This document shows positions 35,024-45,004 of a stretch of DNA of 64,000 bases, piece after piece; the first letter of the stretch is position 1; each line of letters opens with the position of its first letter. The position numbers and the translations under genes are program-made. The stretch lies in the NCBI GenBank assembly GCA_951813295.1, contig CATOTI010000002.1:2418001-2482000 (forward strand), written 5' to 3'. Below the pieces are notes generated by a model, which was not told where the DNA came from, did no database searches, and was given only the letters and a program-made list of their open reading frames with translations. Origin of the DNA: an uncultured Pseudomonadales bacterium (lineage in GTDB: Bacteria > Pseudomonadota > Gammaproteobacteria > Pseudomonadales > Azotimanducaceae).

Positions 35024-38000
35024 CGTTGTTCTCCTCGACACCACGCGTACCGCCGACGGTCGCGAAGCGCTTGGGTTTGAGTTCGGGAATGAAGTTGCCG
35101 ATCTTCGAGCCCGTGCGGTTCAGCCGCTCGCGAGCGGATTCGAGCAAGAGCAGGAATGCGGGAATGACCAGTAGTACGAGGAGTGTCGCGAACGCGAGCC
35201 CGAAACAGAGCGTGATCGCGATGGGGGCGACGAAGAAGTCGAGCGACGAAGTCTCGAATATCAGCGGGGCGAGCCCCGCGATCGTCGTGAGCGAGGTCAG
35301 AACGACTGCCCGGAAGCGAGAAATCACCGCGCGCGCGAGGGCATCTTTGAGCGAAAGGCCGTCGCTCATGTTGGATTTGAAGAAGCTGATCAGGACGATC
35401 GAGTCATTGACGACGATCCCGGTCAGCGAAAAGAAGGCGAGCAAGGACATCGCCCCGACTTCGAAGCCGATGAGCCAATGGCCAACCAGGGCACCCGTGA
35501 TGCCGAACGGAATCGCCAACATGATGGCGAACGGCCAGAGGTAGGAGGAGAAGACCCAGGCAAGGATCAGGTAAATGAAGACGAGGGTGATGATGCCGCC
35601 GAGTTGCATCGTGTCGATGATCACCTGGTCTCGTTCGGTAGCACCCGAGAGCGCCGTCGTGACGCCGTACTGCGAGGTCAGCCGCGGGATCGTGACCTCG
35701 TTGACGTCCCCGAGGATCGCCATCTTGTTGGCTTTCTCGGCATCGACGTCGGCACTAACGCTCACGGCCATGCGTAGATCGTCATGTCGGATGACGTCGA
35801 TGCCTCGGCGCGAGGTAAACGTAGCGACGTTGCCCAGCGGCACGAACTCGCCGGTCGACGTTCGGATCGGATAGCGCAGGAGCTGACCGAGATCGTCGCG
35901 TTCGGCATCCGTCAGGAGTACGCGAACTTCGAGTTCGCTCTTGTTCTCGTTGAAGATCTGCACACGACGTCCGGAATAGGCGGCGCGCAGTTGTCGCCCA
36001 ACGGAATCCGCCGTCAGGCCGAGCGCGTTGCCGGCGGGCGTCACGCTGAAGATGAGCTGTTCTTTACCGTAAGGCAGGTTGTCTGTGACGTTTGAGACGC
36101 CCGGATACGCGGCGAGGACGTCGGTGAGTTCCTCGCTTGCCTGCTTGAGCTGGTCCAGGTTCTCGCCGCGGAGCACCAGTGTGATATCCGGCAGGCCGTT
36201 GTTCTGCCCGCCCTCGACGCCGAGATGGAAACGCTCGACGAAAGGTGGCCGCTCGATCGAGTCGCGCCACAGGTTGGCGAAAAGCTGCGGGTCGGCGGTG
36301 CGTTCTTCCTCGTAAACGTAGTCGGCCCGGATCGACGCGAACTGCACGCCCGACTTCGCCTCTTCGTCGAAATAGGCTCGATTAGTGCGCCGCACCCAGC
36401 CGGAGACGTTCGCGCTGGCGAACGACGCGTTCGTGTCGGCCAGTTTTGCCTCGAGGTGTTCGAGGAAAGCCTTCTTCTCGGACTCCGTCGCGGAAGACGA
36501 AAACTCCACCTCCGCCGTCAACGATTCGAAGTCGAAGCCCGTCACGAGGTTGACGCCGAGGTGTTGCGAGGCGACGAGCGAGACAGCGACCACCATGCTC
36601 GCCAACGCGGCCGTCACCGTCGCGCCCGGATGCTCCAACGCGCGGGTGAGGAGCGGTTGGAAGGTCTCGTCCCGAAAGCGCATGAAGCGCGCATCGAAGC
36701 GGGCACGAAACGAATCCGGACCGGGTGGTTTGTGACGCGCAAGGGACGTACGCAGATGTCCCGGCAGGACGAGGAAACACTCGACCAGCGAGGCGAGAAT
36801 GATGCAGAGCAGGGCCGTTGGGAGCGCGAGGATCGCTGCCCCCATCTCGCCGCCGATGATCAGCATCGGTATGAACGCCGCCAGTGTCGTCAGCGACGAA
36901 GTGGCGACCGGAACCCACATACGTTTTGCGCCGGCGACTGCCGCTTCAGCTGGGGTCTTGCCGTTCTCGAACTCGGTGGCGGTCTGCTCGCCGACGACGA
37001 TCGCATCGTCGACGACGATACCGAGCGACATGATGAAGGCGATCATCGCAATGATGCTGATGCCTTGACCGAAGACGCCGTAAAAGATCGCGAGTCCGCC
37101 GAGAAAGCTGATGGGAATGCCGACCATCACCCAGAAGCCGACGCGACCGTTCAGGAAGAGGAAGAGCGTCAGGATCACCAGGACGAGACCCGAGAGCCCG
37201 TTGCCGACGACCATGTCGAGCTGCGCGCCGAGCAAACGCCAGACGTCCTGGGTGATATCGACCTCGATCGACGGTGGGAGCGATTCGCGCGTGTCCGCGA
37301 GCCAGCCGTCGACGATGCGATCGGCGAGGTAGGCATCCTCCGTCGTCAGTCGATAGAGGATCATCTCGATCGCGGGTCGACCCTGTTGCGATACCTCGGG
37401 TTGGCCCTCCCGTGCGCGCTTGTCGATGACCGCGATGTCACCGAGCCGAACGAGACGATCGCCGATCTCGATCGTCATGTCCTCGAACGAGCGTACGTCG
37501 CGTCGTTTTTCGAGGCTCCTGAGTTGATAAAGCCCCTGTGCGCGCCCGACGGTGCCGGCCGGCACGTCCTGGCTCATTCGTCCGATCAGTGCGGCGAGAT
37601 CGTCGAGCGTGAGTTCGAGTTCGTGCAACCGCTTCCCGTCGACGAGGACCGCGATCTCCTCCTCGGGCAAACCGTTGTAGCGAATCTCCGCAATACCGCG
37701 CGCGAGGAGGTCGGCCTCCATGTCGCGAACGATCGGGATGAGCTCCGTGACCGAATCGCCACCCTTGATGAGAAGGCTGGCAACCGGCTCGGTGTCGGCT
37801 CGTCGATACACCACGGGTGGTTCGATATCGGGCGGAAGGTTGCGAATGTTCGCGACGCGTTGTTTCACCTCGTCGAGCGCCTGGCCGATATCCGCGTCGA
37901 ACTGGAACCACACGAGCACCCGAGCCGAACCGTTTTGCGACCAGGAGACGAGATCCTCGAGATCGTTGAGCGTATAGAGTTGCTGTTCGATGGGGTTCGT

Positions 38001-38204
38001 GACGAGCTGCTCGACGTCCTCGGCGGACGCGCCTGGCCACGTGACATCGACGTACACCACAACTTGTGGCTGCGGCGGATCGAGCGACGACGGGATGTTC
38101 TTGATCGCCCAGAATCCCGCGAGGCAAAGCATGATCATCGTGAGATGAGCAGCGACCCGATGTTCGGCGAAGAGTTGGATCACGTGGTGAACACTTAAGC
38201 GCAA
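35010..38204 (-). CDS. RND efflux pump, inner-membrane permease
   Basis: 1064 residues with the AcrB/MdtB-like plan: twelve membrane helices and two large periplasmic loops. Helix 4 holds the proton-relay pair in SLGIVVDDAIVVGE (Asp-Asp). PGASAEDVEQLVTNPIEQQL and GFDFESLTAEVEFSSSAT are typical of the pore and docking regions. It uses the proton gradient to expel hydrophobic compounds or metals; no heavy-metal methionine pattern was noticed, so organic substrates are more likely. The start is uncertain: TTG at 38204 or GTG at 38183. It is the first gene of the pump operon, unusually placed before the adaptor. Confidence 0.92.
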   Translation of the reverse strand: MRLSVHHVIQLFAEHRVAAHLTMIMLCLAGFWAIKNIPSSLDPPQPQVVVYVDVTWPGASAEDVEQLVTNPIEQQLYTLNDLEDLVSWSQNGSARVLVWFQFDADIGQALDEVKQRVANIRNLPPDIEPPVVYRRADTEPVASLLIKGGDSVTELIPIVRDMEADLLARGIAEIRYNGLPEEEIAVLVDGKRLHELELTLDDLAALIGRMSQDVPAGTVGRAQGLYQLRSLEKRRDVRSFEDMTIEIGDRLVRLGDIAVIDKRAREGQPEVSQQGRPAIEMILYRLTTEDAYLADRIVDGWLADTRESLPPSIEVDITQDVWRLLGAQLDMVVGNGLSGLVLVILTLFLFLNGRVGFWVMVGIPISFLGGLAIFYGVFGQGISIIAMIAFIMSLGIVVDDAIVVGEQTATEFENGKTPAEAAVAGAKRMWVPVATSSLTTLAAFIPMLIIGGEMGAAILALPTALLCIILASLVECFLVLPGHLRTSLARHKPPGPDSFRARFDARFMRFRDETFQPLLTRALEHPGATVTAALASMVVAVSLVASQHLGVNLVTGFDFESLTAEVEFSSSATESEKKAFLEHLEAKLADTNASFASANVSGWVRRTNRAYFDEEAKSGVQFASIRADYVYEEERTADPQLFANLWRDSIERPPFVERFHLGVEGGQNNGLPDITLVLRGENLDQLKQASEELTDVLAAYPGVSNVTDNLPYGKEQLIFSVTPAGNALGLTADSVGRQLRAAYSGRRVQIFNENKSELEVRVLLTDAERDDLGQLLRYPIRTSTGEFVPLGNVATFTSRRGIDVIRHDDLRMAVSVSADVDAEKANKMAILGDVNEVTIPRLTSQYGVTTALSGATERDQVIIDTMQLGGIITLVFIYLILAWVFSSYLWPFAIMLAIPFGITGALVGHWLIGFEVGAMSLLAFFSLTGIVVNDSIVLISFFKSNMSDGLSLKDALARAVISRFRAVVLTSLTTIAGLAPLIFETSSLDFFVAPIAITLCFGLAFATLLVLLVIPAFLLLLESARERLNRTGSKIGNFIPELKPKRFATVGGTRGVEENNDADH

Positions 38205-38494
38205 TACCTCGTCTTTGTCGTACGAGCCACGCGAATAGTTCTTCTAGACCGAAATTGCCCCTCGATGGCCTCGCCCGTCTGGGATTCGAGGAGTATCGAG
38301 CGTTGAGGTTTTTTCCTGGTAACTGGGTGGCGCGACGATCGCAGTCGTAGCGTGGCGTCGGGTCCTCTGATTAAATAGCCCGCTTCGCTTCTCCGGCCAC
38401 AAGACGCGGGGGTGAATGACCGCCCGTATGGGAGCTTTGTGCGGCCGATTTATCGTCTCGCGTGCCCGGTGAGTGCTTCCCTAACCCATAGGCT

Positions 38495-39502
38495 ATGAAA
38501 CAGATGAACGTTCACGACTCGACCCTTTCGCCCGACATGACGCCGGACACTGAGGTGAGTGTGCGCGATAACTTCGGAATCGATCAGGACCTGACCGTTC
38601 CAGCGTTCTCGCACCGCACGGACTACGTTCCGGATGTCGATGACGACTACCGCTTCGACCCGGACACGACGCTCGCGATCCTCGCGGGCTTCGCGCACAA
38701 CCGGCGCACGATGGTGCAGGGTTACCACGGGACGGGAAAATCGACGCATATCGAGCAAATAGCGGCGCGGCTCAACTGGCCGTGTATCCGCGTGAACCTC
38801 GATAGCCACATCAGCCGTATCGACCTGGTCGGCAAGGACGCCATCGTCATCGAAGACGGCCAGCAGATCACGACGTTCCGCGAAGGGATCCTGCCGTGGA
38901 CGTTGCAGCATCCGGTCGCACTCGTTTTCGACGAATACGATGCCGGTCGCCCCGACGTGATGTTCGTCATCCAGCGGGTCCTCGAAGTCGAGGGCAAGCT
39001 GACGTTGCTCGACCAGAACCGCGTCGTGACACCGAACCCCTACTTCCGTCTGTTCTCGACGACCAACACGATCGGTCTCGGTGACACCACTGGCCTCTAC
39101 CACGGCACGCAACAGATCAACCAGGGTCAGATGGACCGCTGGAACATCGTCACGACGCTCAACTACCTGCCGCACGAGATGGAAGTCGACATCGTCTACG
39201 GCAAGGCCAAGAGCTGGCAGGAGAAGGACGACGGACGTCGGATCATCTCCAGCATGGTGGCGGTCGCGGATCTGACGCGAAAAGGATTCGTGAACGGCGA
39301 CATCTCGGTGGTGATGTCGCCGCGAACGGTGCTCACGTGGGCCGAAAACGCGGAGATCTTCGGTGACGTGGGCTTCGGCTTCCGCGTCTCGTTCCTCAAC
39401 AAGTGTGACGAGCTGGAGCGGCCGATCGTGGCCGAGTACTACCAGCGCTGCATGGGTGAGGACTTAGGCGACGCGACGGCCGGGATTACGCTGCGGGCGT
39501 AG
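38495..39502 (+). CDS. CobS-like AAA+ ATPase
   Basis: 335 residues. A short N-terminal segment with [14 protein letters not shown] leads to Walker [11 protein letters not shown] (residues about 75-84), Walker [11 protein letters not shown], sensor [11 protein letters not shown] and [13 protein letters not shown]. This is the CobS subfamily of the MoxR/chelatase ATPases. CobS and CobT drive cobalt insertion by CobN in aerobic B12 synthesis, but no CobN or other cobalamin gene is near, and such orphan pairs also occur outside B12 synthesis. It is followed at once by the cognate VWA gene. Read as a AAA+ motor of unknown target. Confidence 0.87.
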   Translation: MKQMNVHDSTLSPDMTPDTEVSVRDNFGIDQDLTVPAFSHRTDYVPDVDDDYRFDPDTTLAILAGFAHNRRTMVQGYHGTGKSTHIEQIAARLNWPCIRVNLDSHISRIDLVGKDAIVIEDGQQITTFREGILPWTLQHPVALVFDEYDAGRPDVMFVIQRVLEVEGKLTLLDQNRVVTPNPYFRLFSTTNTIGLGDTTGLYHGTQQINQGQMDRWNIVTTLNYLPHEMEVDIVYGKAKSWQEKDDGRRIISSMVAVADLTRKGFVNGDISVVMSPRTVLTWAENAEIFGDVGFGFRVSFLNKCDELERPIVAEYYQRCMGEDLGDATAGITLRA

Positions 39503-39558
39503 CCGGACGATGCCTCCGTCAGACTAGCGGCTTCGCCGTTCGACCGGGATGAAAGGTC

Positions 39559-41373
39559 ATGAGTGACGACGAACAATCCCTAGAGACCTACAAACGCGCC
39601 ACGACTGCGACGATGCGGGCGCTTGCCGAGAACGATGAACTCGATATCACGTTCGGCAAGGGCAATCCCGGGCAGCGGGGCGCGTCGATTCACGTGCCGT
39701 TGCCGAACCTCGGCATTACCGAGGCAGAACTCAACGCGATCCGCGGCATCGGCGACGAGTTTGCGCTGAAGCTTCGTTATCACGACGAGCGTGTGCATCG
39801 AACCGTCGCGCCGCGGGCCGGTGGTCCGGCCCAGGAAATGTTCCAGTGGGTCGAGGACGCCCGGGTCGCGTCGATCGGCAGCATGCGAATGGAAGGCGTG
39901 GCACGAAACCTCGATGCCTCGCTCGAAGCCGCCTGTCAGCAAGCGGCTTTCGACACGATCACCGCGGAAACGGAAGCACCGCTTTCCGTAGCGGTCGGTT
40001 TGCTCGTGCGGCAGCGACTGACCGGGCGGGAATTGCCACCGTCGGCTGAAAACGTCGTTCGTTTCTGGCGCGACTACGTCGACGAACGTGCGGGCGAGCA
40101 CATCGAGTCGTTGCGCGATTGCGTGCACGATCAGACGCAGTTTGCCGACCGGTGCCGTTCGATCCTGACCGATCTCGGGTTCGCGGCGGATCTCGACGAT
40201 CAGCCCGAGTACCAGGACTCCGATCAGGACATTGAATCGATCGACGACGGCTCGGAACCCGACGCCGAGTTTGCGCCCGAAGACGTCGCGCTCGACGAAG
40301 ATTCGATGGGTGATGAGGACGGCGAGGGAGAGTCCACGGTCGTCGAGATGGACGCCGACATGGACATGTCGGAACTCGGTGCGGAATCGGATCCCGAGGA
40401 GGCGCCCAACTTCGCGCCGGACGATTCGGGCAGGATCCGCGTCGACTTCAACTACGCGGCGTTCACGAACGAATTCGACGAGATCATTCGCGCCGAAGAG
40501 CTGTGTGACAGCGAAGAACTCTCGCGCCTGCGCGCGCTGCTCGATCAGCAATTGATCTCCCTGCAGCACGCGACGTCCAAACTTGCCAATCGCCTGCAAC
40601 GCCGCCTCATGGCCAAGCAGAACCGGTCGTGGGAATTCGATCTCGACGAAGGTCTTCTCGACACGTCGCGGCTGACCCAGATCGTGATCGACCCGATGAA
40701 TCCGCTGGCGTTCAAGCAGGAAAAGGAAACCAAGTTCCGCGACACGGTCGTCACGCTCCTGATCGACAGTTCCGGCTCCATGCGCGGCCGCTCGATCACG
40801 ATCGCCGCCATGTGCGCCGATATCCTCGGCCGTACCCTCGAGCGGTGCTCGGTTCGCGTCGAGATCCTGGGGTTCACGACCCGCGCCTGGCGCGGCGGAC
40901 AATCGCGCGAGGAATGGATCAATGCCGGCAAGCCCGGCAATCCGGGTCGCCTCAACGACCTGCGCCACATCATCTACAAGGCCGCCGACGACACCTGGCG
41001 TCGATCCCGACGCAACCTCGGCCTCATGATGCGCGAGGAACTTCTGAAGGAGAACATCGACGGCGAAGCGCTCATCTGGGCCCACAACCGCCTGGTGGTT
41101 CGCCCGGAAGAGCGAAAGGTGCTGATGGTGATTTCCGATGGCCTACCCGTCGACAACTCGACCTTGCTCGTGAATCCGTCGAGCTACCTCGAACAGCACT
41201 TGAAGTACGCGATCGACATCATCGAGAACCAATCACCGGTCGAAATCATCGCGATCGGCATCGGTCACGACGTCACGCACCACTACCGCCGCGCCGTCAC
41301 GATCACGGACGCTGAGCAGTTGGGTGGTGCGATGACGGAGCAGCTGGCGGCGTTGTTCGAGAGCGAGGACTAG
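39559..41373 (+). CDS. CobT-like VWA-domain protein (partner of the CobS-like ATPase)
   Basis: 604 residues. The N-terminal third resembles CobT (MQWVEDAR-type segment in [20 protein letters not shown]). Residues about 210-300 are a very acidic linker with many Asp/Glu. The C-terminal VWA domain has an intact [13 protein letters not shown] (Asp403), a conserved Thr, and [12 protein letters not shown]. In chelatases the acidic linker and VWA domain connect the ATPase ring to its substrate protein. Ribosome site GAAAGG precedes the ATG. Together with the CobS-like gene it is a two-gene unit ending in the hairpin-rich block. Confidence 0.87.
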   Translation: MSDDEQSLETYKRATTATMRALAENDELDITFGKGNPGQRGASIHVPLPNLGITEAELNAIRGIGDEFALKLRYHDERVHRTVAPRAGGPAQEMFQWVEDARVASIGSMRMEGVARNLDASLEAACQQAAFDTITAETEAPLSVAVGLLVRQRLTGRELPPSAENVVRFWRDYVDERAGEHIESLRDCVHDQTQFADRCRSILTDLGFAADLDDQPEYQDSDQDIESIDDGSEPDAEFAPEDVALDEDSMGDEDGEGESTVVEMDADMDMSELGAESDPEEAPNFAPDDSGRIRVDFNYAAFTNEFDEIIRAEELCDSEELSRLRALLDQQLISLQHATSKLANRLQRRLMAKQNRSWEFDLDEGLLDTSRLTQIVIDPMNPLAFKQEKETKFRDTVVTLLIDSSGSMRGRSITIAAMCADILGRTLERCSVRVEILGFTTRAWRGGQSREEWINAGKPGNPGRLNDLRHIIYKAADDTWRRSRRNLGLMMREELLKENIDGEALIWAHNRLVVRPEERKVLMVISDGLPVDNSTLLVNPSSYLEQHLKYAIDIIENQSPVEIIAIGIGHDVTHHYRRAVTITDAEQLGGAMTEQLAALFESED

Positions 41374-42148
41374 TTTTTTTCTTGCGGGGGCTCCGCCCCC
41401 GCCGGATCGGCGCAGAGTCTGAGTTGGCGGATGGGGGAATCTCGCCGCGCGCGCGAGCCGCTACGCGGCTCGTCGGCAGTTTTTGCGAAGCAAAAACTGC
41501 TGAGGCGTAGATGCACTATCGACGCGCGAAGCGCGCTGGGGCCCCGGTGATGGGCGTGATCGTCGGAAGGCGTCGGTTGATATCGTGCGGGATTTGCAGA
41601 GTGGTTTAGCCGGCTTCGCGGGATGTGCTGGGAATCCCCGGATCGATGATCTGGGAAGCGTCGATCCGGAGGGCTGGAAAGCTCCGACTTGCCGGAGGAG
41701 TAGGCTGGATTGCAGCTTGCTCTTTCTTGTGGGGGCTCTGCCCCCACGCCCCCGCCGGATCGGCGCTGAGTCTGAGGTGGCGGATGGGGGAGTCACGCCG
41801 CGCGCCCAGTGCGGCGCGGAATCACCGTAGGTGATTCCCCCCCTGGCGCGCGTTGCGCGCCGGGGACCCCGGGGTCGGCGTGTTCGCCGGAAGGCGTTGC
41901 TCGATGTCGTGCGAGATTTGCAGGACCGTTTAGTCGGTTTCGCAGGATCCTGCAGTTCCCGTCCTTCGCTCGATATCCTGGAAAGGATTCGCAGGCTGCT
42001 CGGTTCGCTACGGACTTCCTAAGGGCAAATTAGTTCTAAAGCCGGCAAACCCCAATCAGCGAAATCGATGACCTCGAGCCCGGCGCGGCGAAGCCGCGCC
42101 GCAGGGGGGTCCTAGGGGGGACCCGGAGGGTCCCCCTAGAAGAAAGAG
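41374..42148. repeat. Gene-free, hairpin-rich block with two diverged copies of a complex repeat
   Basis: A 775-base gap between convergent genes. Copy A runs from about 41381 to 41720 and copy B from about 41721 to 42000. A 38-base spine (41401-41438 and 41754-41791) differs at two positions. A second 64-base spine (41561-41624 and 41885-41948) differs at 13 positions, and in one frame both copies encode RRKAxxDxVRDLQxxLxGFAG with mostly silent changes. Between the spines each copy has different perfect palindromes, all with a 3-base centre: 41384-41402, 41454-41472, 41476-41500, 41523-41535 in A; 41729-41747, 41819-41837, 41845-41861 in B; 42081-42101 and 42116-42136 beyond. No full gene is supported. 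It may be a mobile or recombination-shaped spacer or a structured RNA. Confidence 0.72.
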
Positions 42149-42430
42149 CTACCCAATAACCTCGAAGCGCTTGATATCCGGCCGGCCCGCCATCAACCCG
42201 GCGAACTTTGCACCCGCCGCCTTGAAGTGCTCGCTCGAACCGTGCGCGGCGAGGGCTTCGTCGTCGGCGTAGAGTTCCATGACGGCGTAGCCGTCATCGT
42301 CTTTCACGAGCGTGTAGAGGCTGTTACCCGGTTCGTTGGCACGGACCTGCTCGGCGAGACCGAGCATGACTTCTTCGAATTCCTTTTCTTTGCCAGCGGC
42401 GACGTTCAGGCGCGCAAGAATTGCGATCAT
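42149..42430 (-). CDS. Antibiotic biosynthesis monooxygenase (ABM)-domain protein
   Basis: 93 residues from the ATG giving MIAILARLNVAAGKEKEF, with AAGGAAA before it. The ferredoxin-like ABM pattern is clear: AILARLNV, then GNSLYTLVKDDDGYAVMELY and EHFKAAGAKFAGL. Members without obvious cofactor residues, such as YgiN-type quinol monooxygenases, act on quinones or are of unknown role. It is small, cytoplasmic and probably dimeric. Its start lies only 30 bases from the divergent NUDIX gene, so the promoters must overlap. Confidence 0.86.
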   Translation of the reverse strand: MIAILARLNVAAGKEKEFEEVMLGLAEQVRANEPGNSLYTLVKDDDGYAVMELYADDEALAAHGSSEHFKAAGAKFAGLMAGRPDIKRFEVIG

Positions 42431-42460
42431 GGGGTTTCCTTTTTCTCGATTGAGTGAATT

Positions 42461-43018
42461 GTGACGACGCGCGAGAGCAAATCGAACGCCGCGGATGGGT
42501 TGCTGAGGAGCATAGCGAACTACCAGGCGCGTTACTTTGATGAGGACCATGATCGGTTCGTCTCGTTTCTCGAACGGCAACCGCGTTGTTTCCAACGAGA
42601 CTGCTTCGATGACGGCCATGTGACGGGATCAGCGGTCGTGCTGAATCGCGCGGGTGATGCGATGTTGTTGACGAACCACGCGAAGCTCGAGAAGTGGCTG
42701 CAGCTTGGCGGACATGCGGATGGCGATGCCGATATCCTGGCCGTGGCGATTCGCGAAGCGGAGGAGGAGTCGGGCTTGCGCGTTCGTCCGGTGAGCCGTG
42801 CGATCCTGGACCTCGACGTGCACGAGATCCCGGCGCGCAAATCCGATCCGCTGCACTTCCACTACGACGTGCGCTTCGTGCTCCAGGTGGTGGATTCGGA
42901 GGCGTTCGTCGTGACGGATGAATCGCTGGAACTCGCCTGGGTGCCGCTCGGGCGGCTCGAGGACTATACGGACGAGATATCGGTCACCCGGTTGGTGTCG
43001 AAGCTCGCAACGCTCTGA
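42461..43018 (+). CDS. NUDIX hydrolase
   Basis: 185 residues, GTG start. The Nudix box reads GGHADGD at 85 onwards and continues with IREAEEESGL, i.e. GX5-(Asp for Glu)-X7-REUXEEXGU with one conservative change in the first Glu. The N-terminal 60 residues are helical (YQARYFDEDHDRFVSFL), as in a group of bacterial NUDIX proteins of unknown substrate. It should cleave a nucleoside diphosphate linked to another group, using Mg2+. It converges on the opp operon. Confidence 0.87.
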   Translation: MTTRESKSNAADGLLRSIANYQARYFDEDHDRFVSFLERQPRCFQRDCFDDGHVTGSAVVLNRAGDAMLLTNHAKLEKWLQLGGHADGDADILAVAIREAEEESGLRVRPVSRAILDLDVHEIPARKSDPLHFHYDVRFVLQVVDSEAFVVTDESLELAWVPLGRLEDYTDEISVTRLVSKLATL

Positions 43019-43037
43019 CGCTCAATCCCATCCGGCT

Positions 43038-44012
43038 TTAGGAATAGAGGTGGCAGGCGATGAGTCGTGTCGTCGAGTCTACGTCCGCGTTCAGCGGTTT
43101 CAGTTCCGGCGTCACGGTGGCGCAGTGATCCAGCGCTTTCGGGCACCGGTTGGCGAACCGGCAGCCGTCGCCGACGTTGATGGGTGACGGGATCTCGCCC
43201 TGGATCCGGGTGCTCTCGCGATTTCGTTCGCTCATTGGGTCGGGTTCGGGATTCGACCCGATGAGGAGTTCGGTGTACGGATGCTTGGGCTCGAAAAAGA
43301 CGTCGTTGGCCGGACCGATCTCGACGAGGCTGCCGAGGTACATCACCGCCATTCGGTCAGAGACGTAGCGCACCATCGACAGGTCGTGGGCGATGAAGAG
43401 CATCGTCAGGCCCAAGCTCTCTTTCAGTTCGTCGAGGAGGTTTACGACCTGGGCCTGAACCGAGACGTCGAGTGCTGAGATGGGTTCGTCACACACCACG
43501 AACCGCGGTTCGAGCACGAGCGCGCGGGCGATGCCGATCCGTTGGCGTTGCCCGCCCGAGAACTCGTGTGGATAGCGTGATGCCTGATCGGCGTGCAGGC
43601 CGACGCGTTCGAGCCAGTAGATCACCCGCTCGTTGATCTCGGCTGAGGAGCGATTGGTGTGGAGACGCAAGCCTTCGCCAATGATCTCGCCGATCGTCAT
43701 GCGGGGATTCAGCGACGAATACGGATCCTGGAAGATCATCTGCATGACCGGCGCGTACGTGCGGAAATCCTTCGGCGTATAGCGGCTCGGTAGTTCCTTT
43801 CCATCGAAGACCACGTGACCGCCGGTCTTGTCGTGCAGGCCGAGTACGGTTTTGCCGAGTGTCGACTTGCCCGATCCCGACTCCCCGACGAGCCCCACGA
43901 TTTCCTGTGACTCGATGCCGAGCGAGACCTCGTCGACAGCGTGCAGCGTCTCGCCGCGGCCCATCGAAAAGTGTTTGGTGAGGCTAACGATCTCTACGAG
44001 GGGATTCGTCAT
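43038..44012 (-). CDS. oppF: Peptide ABC transporter ATP-binding protein, OppF/DppF type
   Basis: 324 residues from the ATG at 44012, which overlaps the stop of the preceding ATPase gene by four bases. Walker A GESGSGKST, signature FSGGQRQRIGIARAL, Walker B FVVCDEPISALD and the C-terminal oligopeptide-transporter extension with an iron-sulfur-type Cys cluster region (CRFANRCPKALDHC) are all visible. It pairs with OppD to power peptide import. Last gene of oppABCDF. Confidence 0.93.
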   Translation of the reverse strand: MTNPLVEIVSLTKHFSMGRGETLHAVDEVSLGIESQEIVGLVGESGSGKSTLGKTVLGLHDKTGGHVVFDGKELPSRYTPKDFRTYAPVMQMIFQDPYSSLNPRMTIGEIIGEGLRLHTNRSSAEINERVIYWLERVGLHADQASRYPHEFSGGQRQRIGIARALVLEPRFVVCDEPISALDVSVQAQVVNLLDELKESLGLTMLFIAHDLSMVRYVSDRMAVMYLGSLVEIGPANDVFFEPKHPYTELLIGSNPEPDPMSERNRESTRIQGEIPSPINVGDGCRFANRCPKALDHCATVTPELKPLNADVDSTTRLIACHLYS

Positions 44013-45004
44013 CGGCGGAAGATCCCGGGAGCTTCGAGGTCGGGTTCGTGCAACCAACAGCGCGCGAAGTGATTCTCCTCGACGGGCTCCAGTGGCGGCC
44101 GCTCGTTCTGGCAGGCGTTCATCGCGAAGGGGCAACGCGCGCAATAGCCGCATCCGCTCGGTGGAGCAAAAAGATCGGGCGGACTCCCCGCGATCGGCGT
44201 CAGCTCCCGGTCAGTCGCGTCGTTCGACGGCATCGCCTGTTTGAGGCCGAGCGTGTAGGGATGCGCACCGCGGTAGAAGACGTCGTCGGCACTGCCTTGC
44301 TCGACAATCTCGCCGGCATACATGACGGCGACCTCGTCGGCGACACGCGCGACCACACCGAGATCGTGCGTGATCAGGATGATCGCCATGCCGGTGTTGC
44401 GTTGTAGCTCCGCGAGGAGGTCGAGAATCTGCGCTTGGATCGTGACGTCGAGCGCGGTGGTGGGCTCGTCGGCGACGAGAACGCTCGGCTCGCAGGCGAT
44501 CGACATCGCGATCATCGCGCGCTGTAGCATGCCGCCCGAGAATTCGAACGGGTATTGGCGGGCGCGCTTCGACGCTTCGGGAATGCGCGTCATTTCGATG
44601 AGTTCGATGGCCCGATTGAGCGCGTCTCGTTTGGAGACGCCCTGATGCACGGTCAGCGTCTCGGCGATCTGATCGCCAATCGTCATCGTCGGGTTCAGCG
44701 ACGTCATCGGATCCTGAAAGATCATGCCGACTTCGCGGCCGCGGATGTCCTTACCGTCGATCCGGTGATCACGAATGATGTCGTGGCCCCGGAAGCGCGC
44801 CGAACCGTTCGAGATCCGACCGGGCGGCATCGGGATCAGGCCCATGATGCTCTGCACCGTCACCGATTTACCGCAGCCGGACTCGCCGACGATCGCGAGC
44901 GTTTTGCCTTCCTCGAGTGAAAAGCTCACGTCACGAACGGCATGCACGGTTCCGCCGTAGGTGCGGAATTCAACTTCTAGGTTTTCGACTTCGAGCAGTG
45001 CCAT
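44009..45004 (-). CDS. oppD: Peptide ABC transporter ATP-binding protein, OppD/DppD type
   Basis: 331 residues. Walker A GESGCGKSVT, signature FSGGMLQRAMIAMSI, Walker B VLVADEPTTALD, and the C-terminal Cys-rich segment CGYCARCPFAMNAC. It overlaps oppC by one base and oppF by four. With OppF it forms the asymmetric ATPase of the importer. Confidence 0.93.
   Translation of the reverse strand: MALLEVENLEVEFRTYGGTVHAVRDVSFSLEEGKTLAIVGESGCGKSVTVQSIMGLIPMPPGRISNGSARFRGHDIIRDHRIDGKDIRGREVGMIFQDPMTSLNPTMTIGDQIAETLTVHQGVSKRDALNRAIELIEMTRIPEASKRARQYPFEFSGGMLQRAMIAMSIACEPSVLVADEPTTALDVTIQAQILDLLAELQRNTGMAIILITHDLGVVARVADEVAVMYAGEIVEQGSADDVFYRGAHPYTLGLKQAMPSNDATDRELTPIAGSPPDLFAPPSGCGYCARCPFAMNACQNERPPLEPVEENHFARCWLHEPDLEAPGIFRR

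Noticed and set aside
36225..38198. Long open frame (about 657 codons) on the plus strand opposite the RND permease
   Set aside because: It is a shadow of the GC-rich permease gene. Its translation is rich in Arg, Asp and Glu without any motif, while the minus strand gives a complete AcrB-type protein.
38495..41373. Aerobic cobalamin synthesis locus
   Set aside because: Only CobS- and CobT-like genes are present; no CobN or any other cob gene is in the window, so B12 synthesis cannot be claimed.
41374..41402. Rho-independent terminator for the CobT-like gene
   Set aside because: The T-run comes before the hairpin on the plus strand; on the minus strand the hairpin is followed by A residues. 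Neither order fits a terminator.
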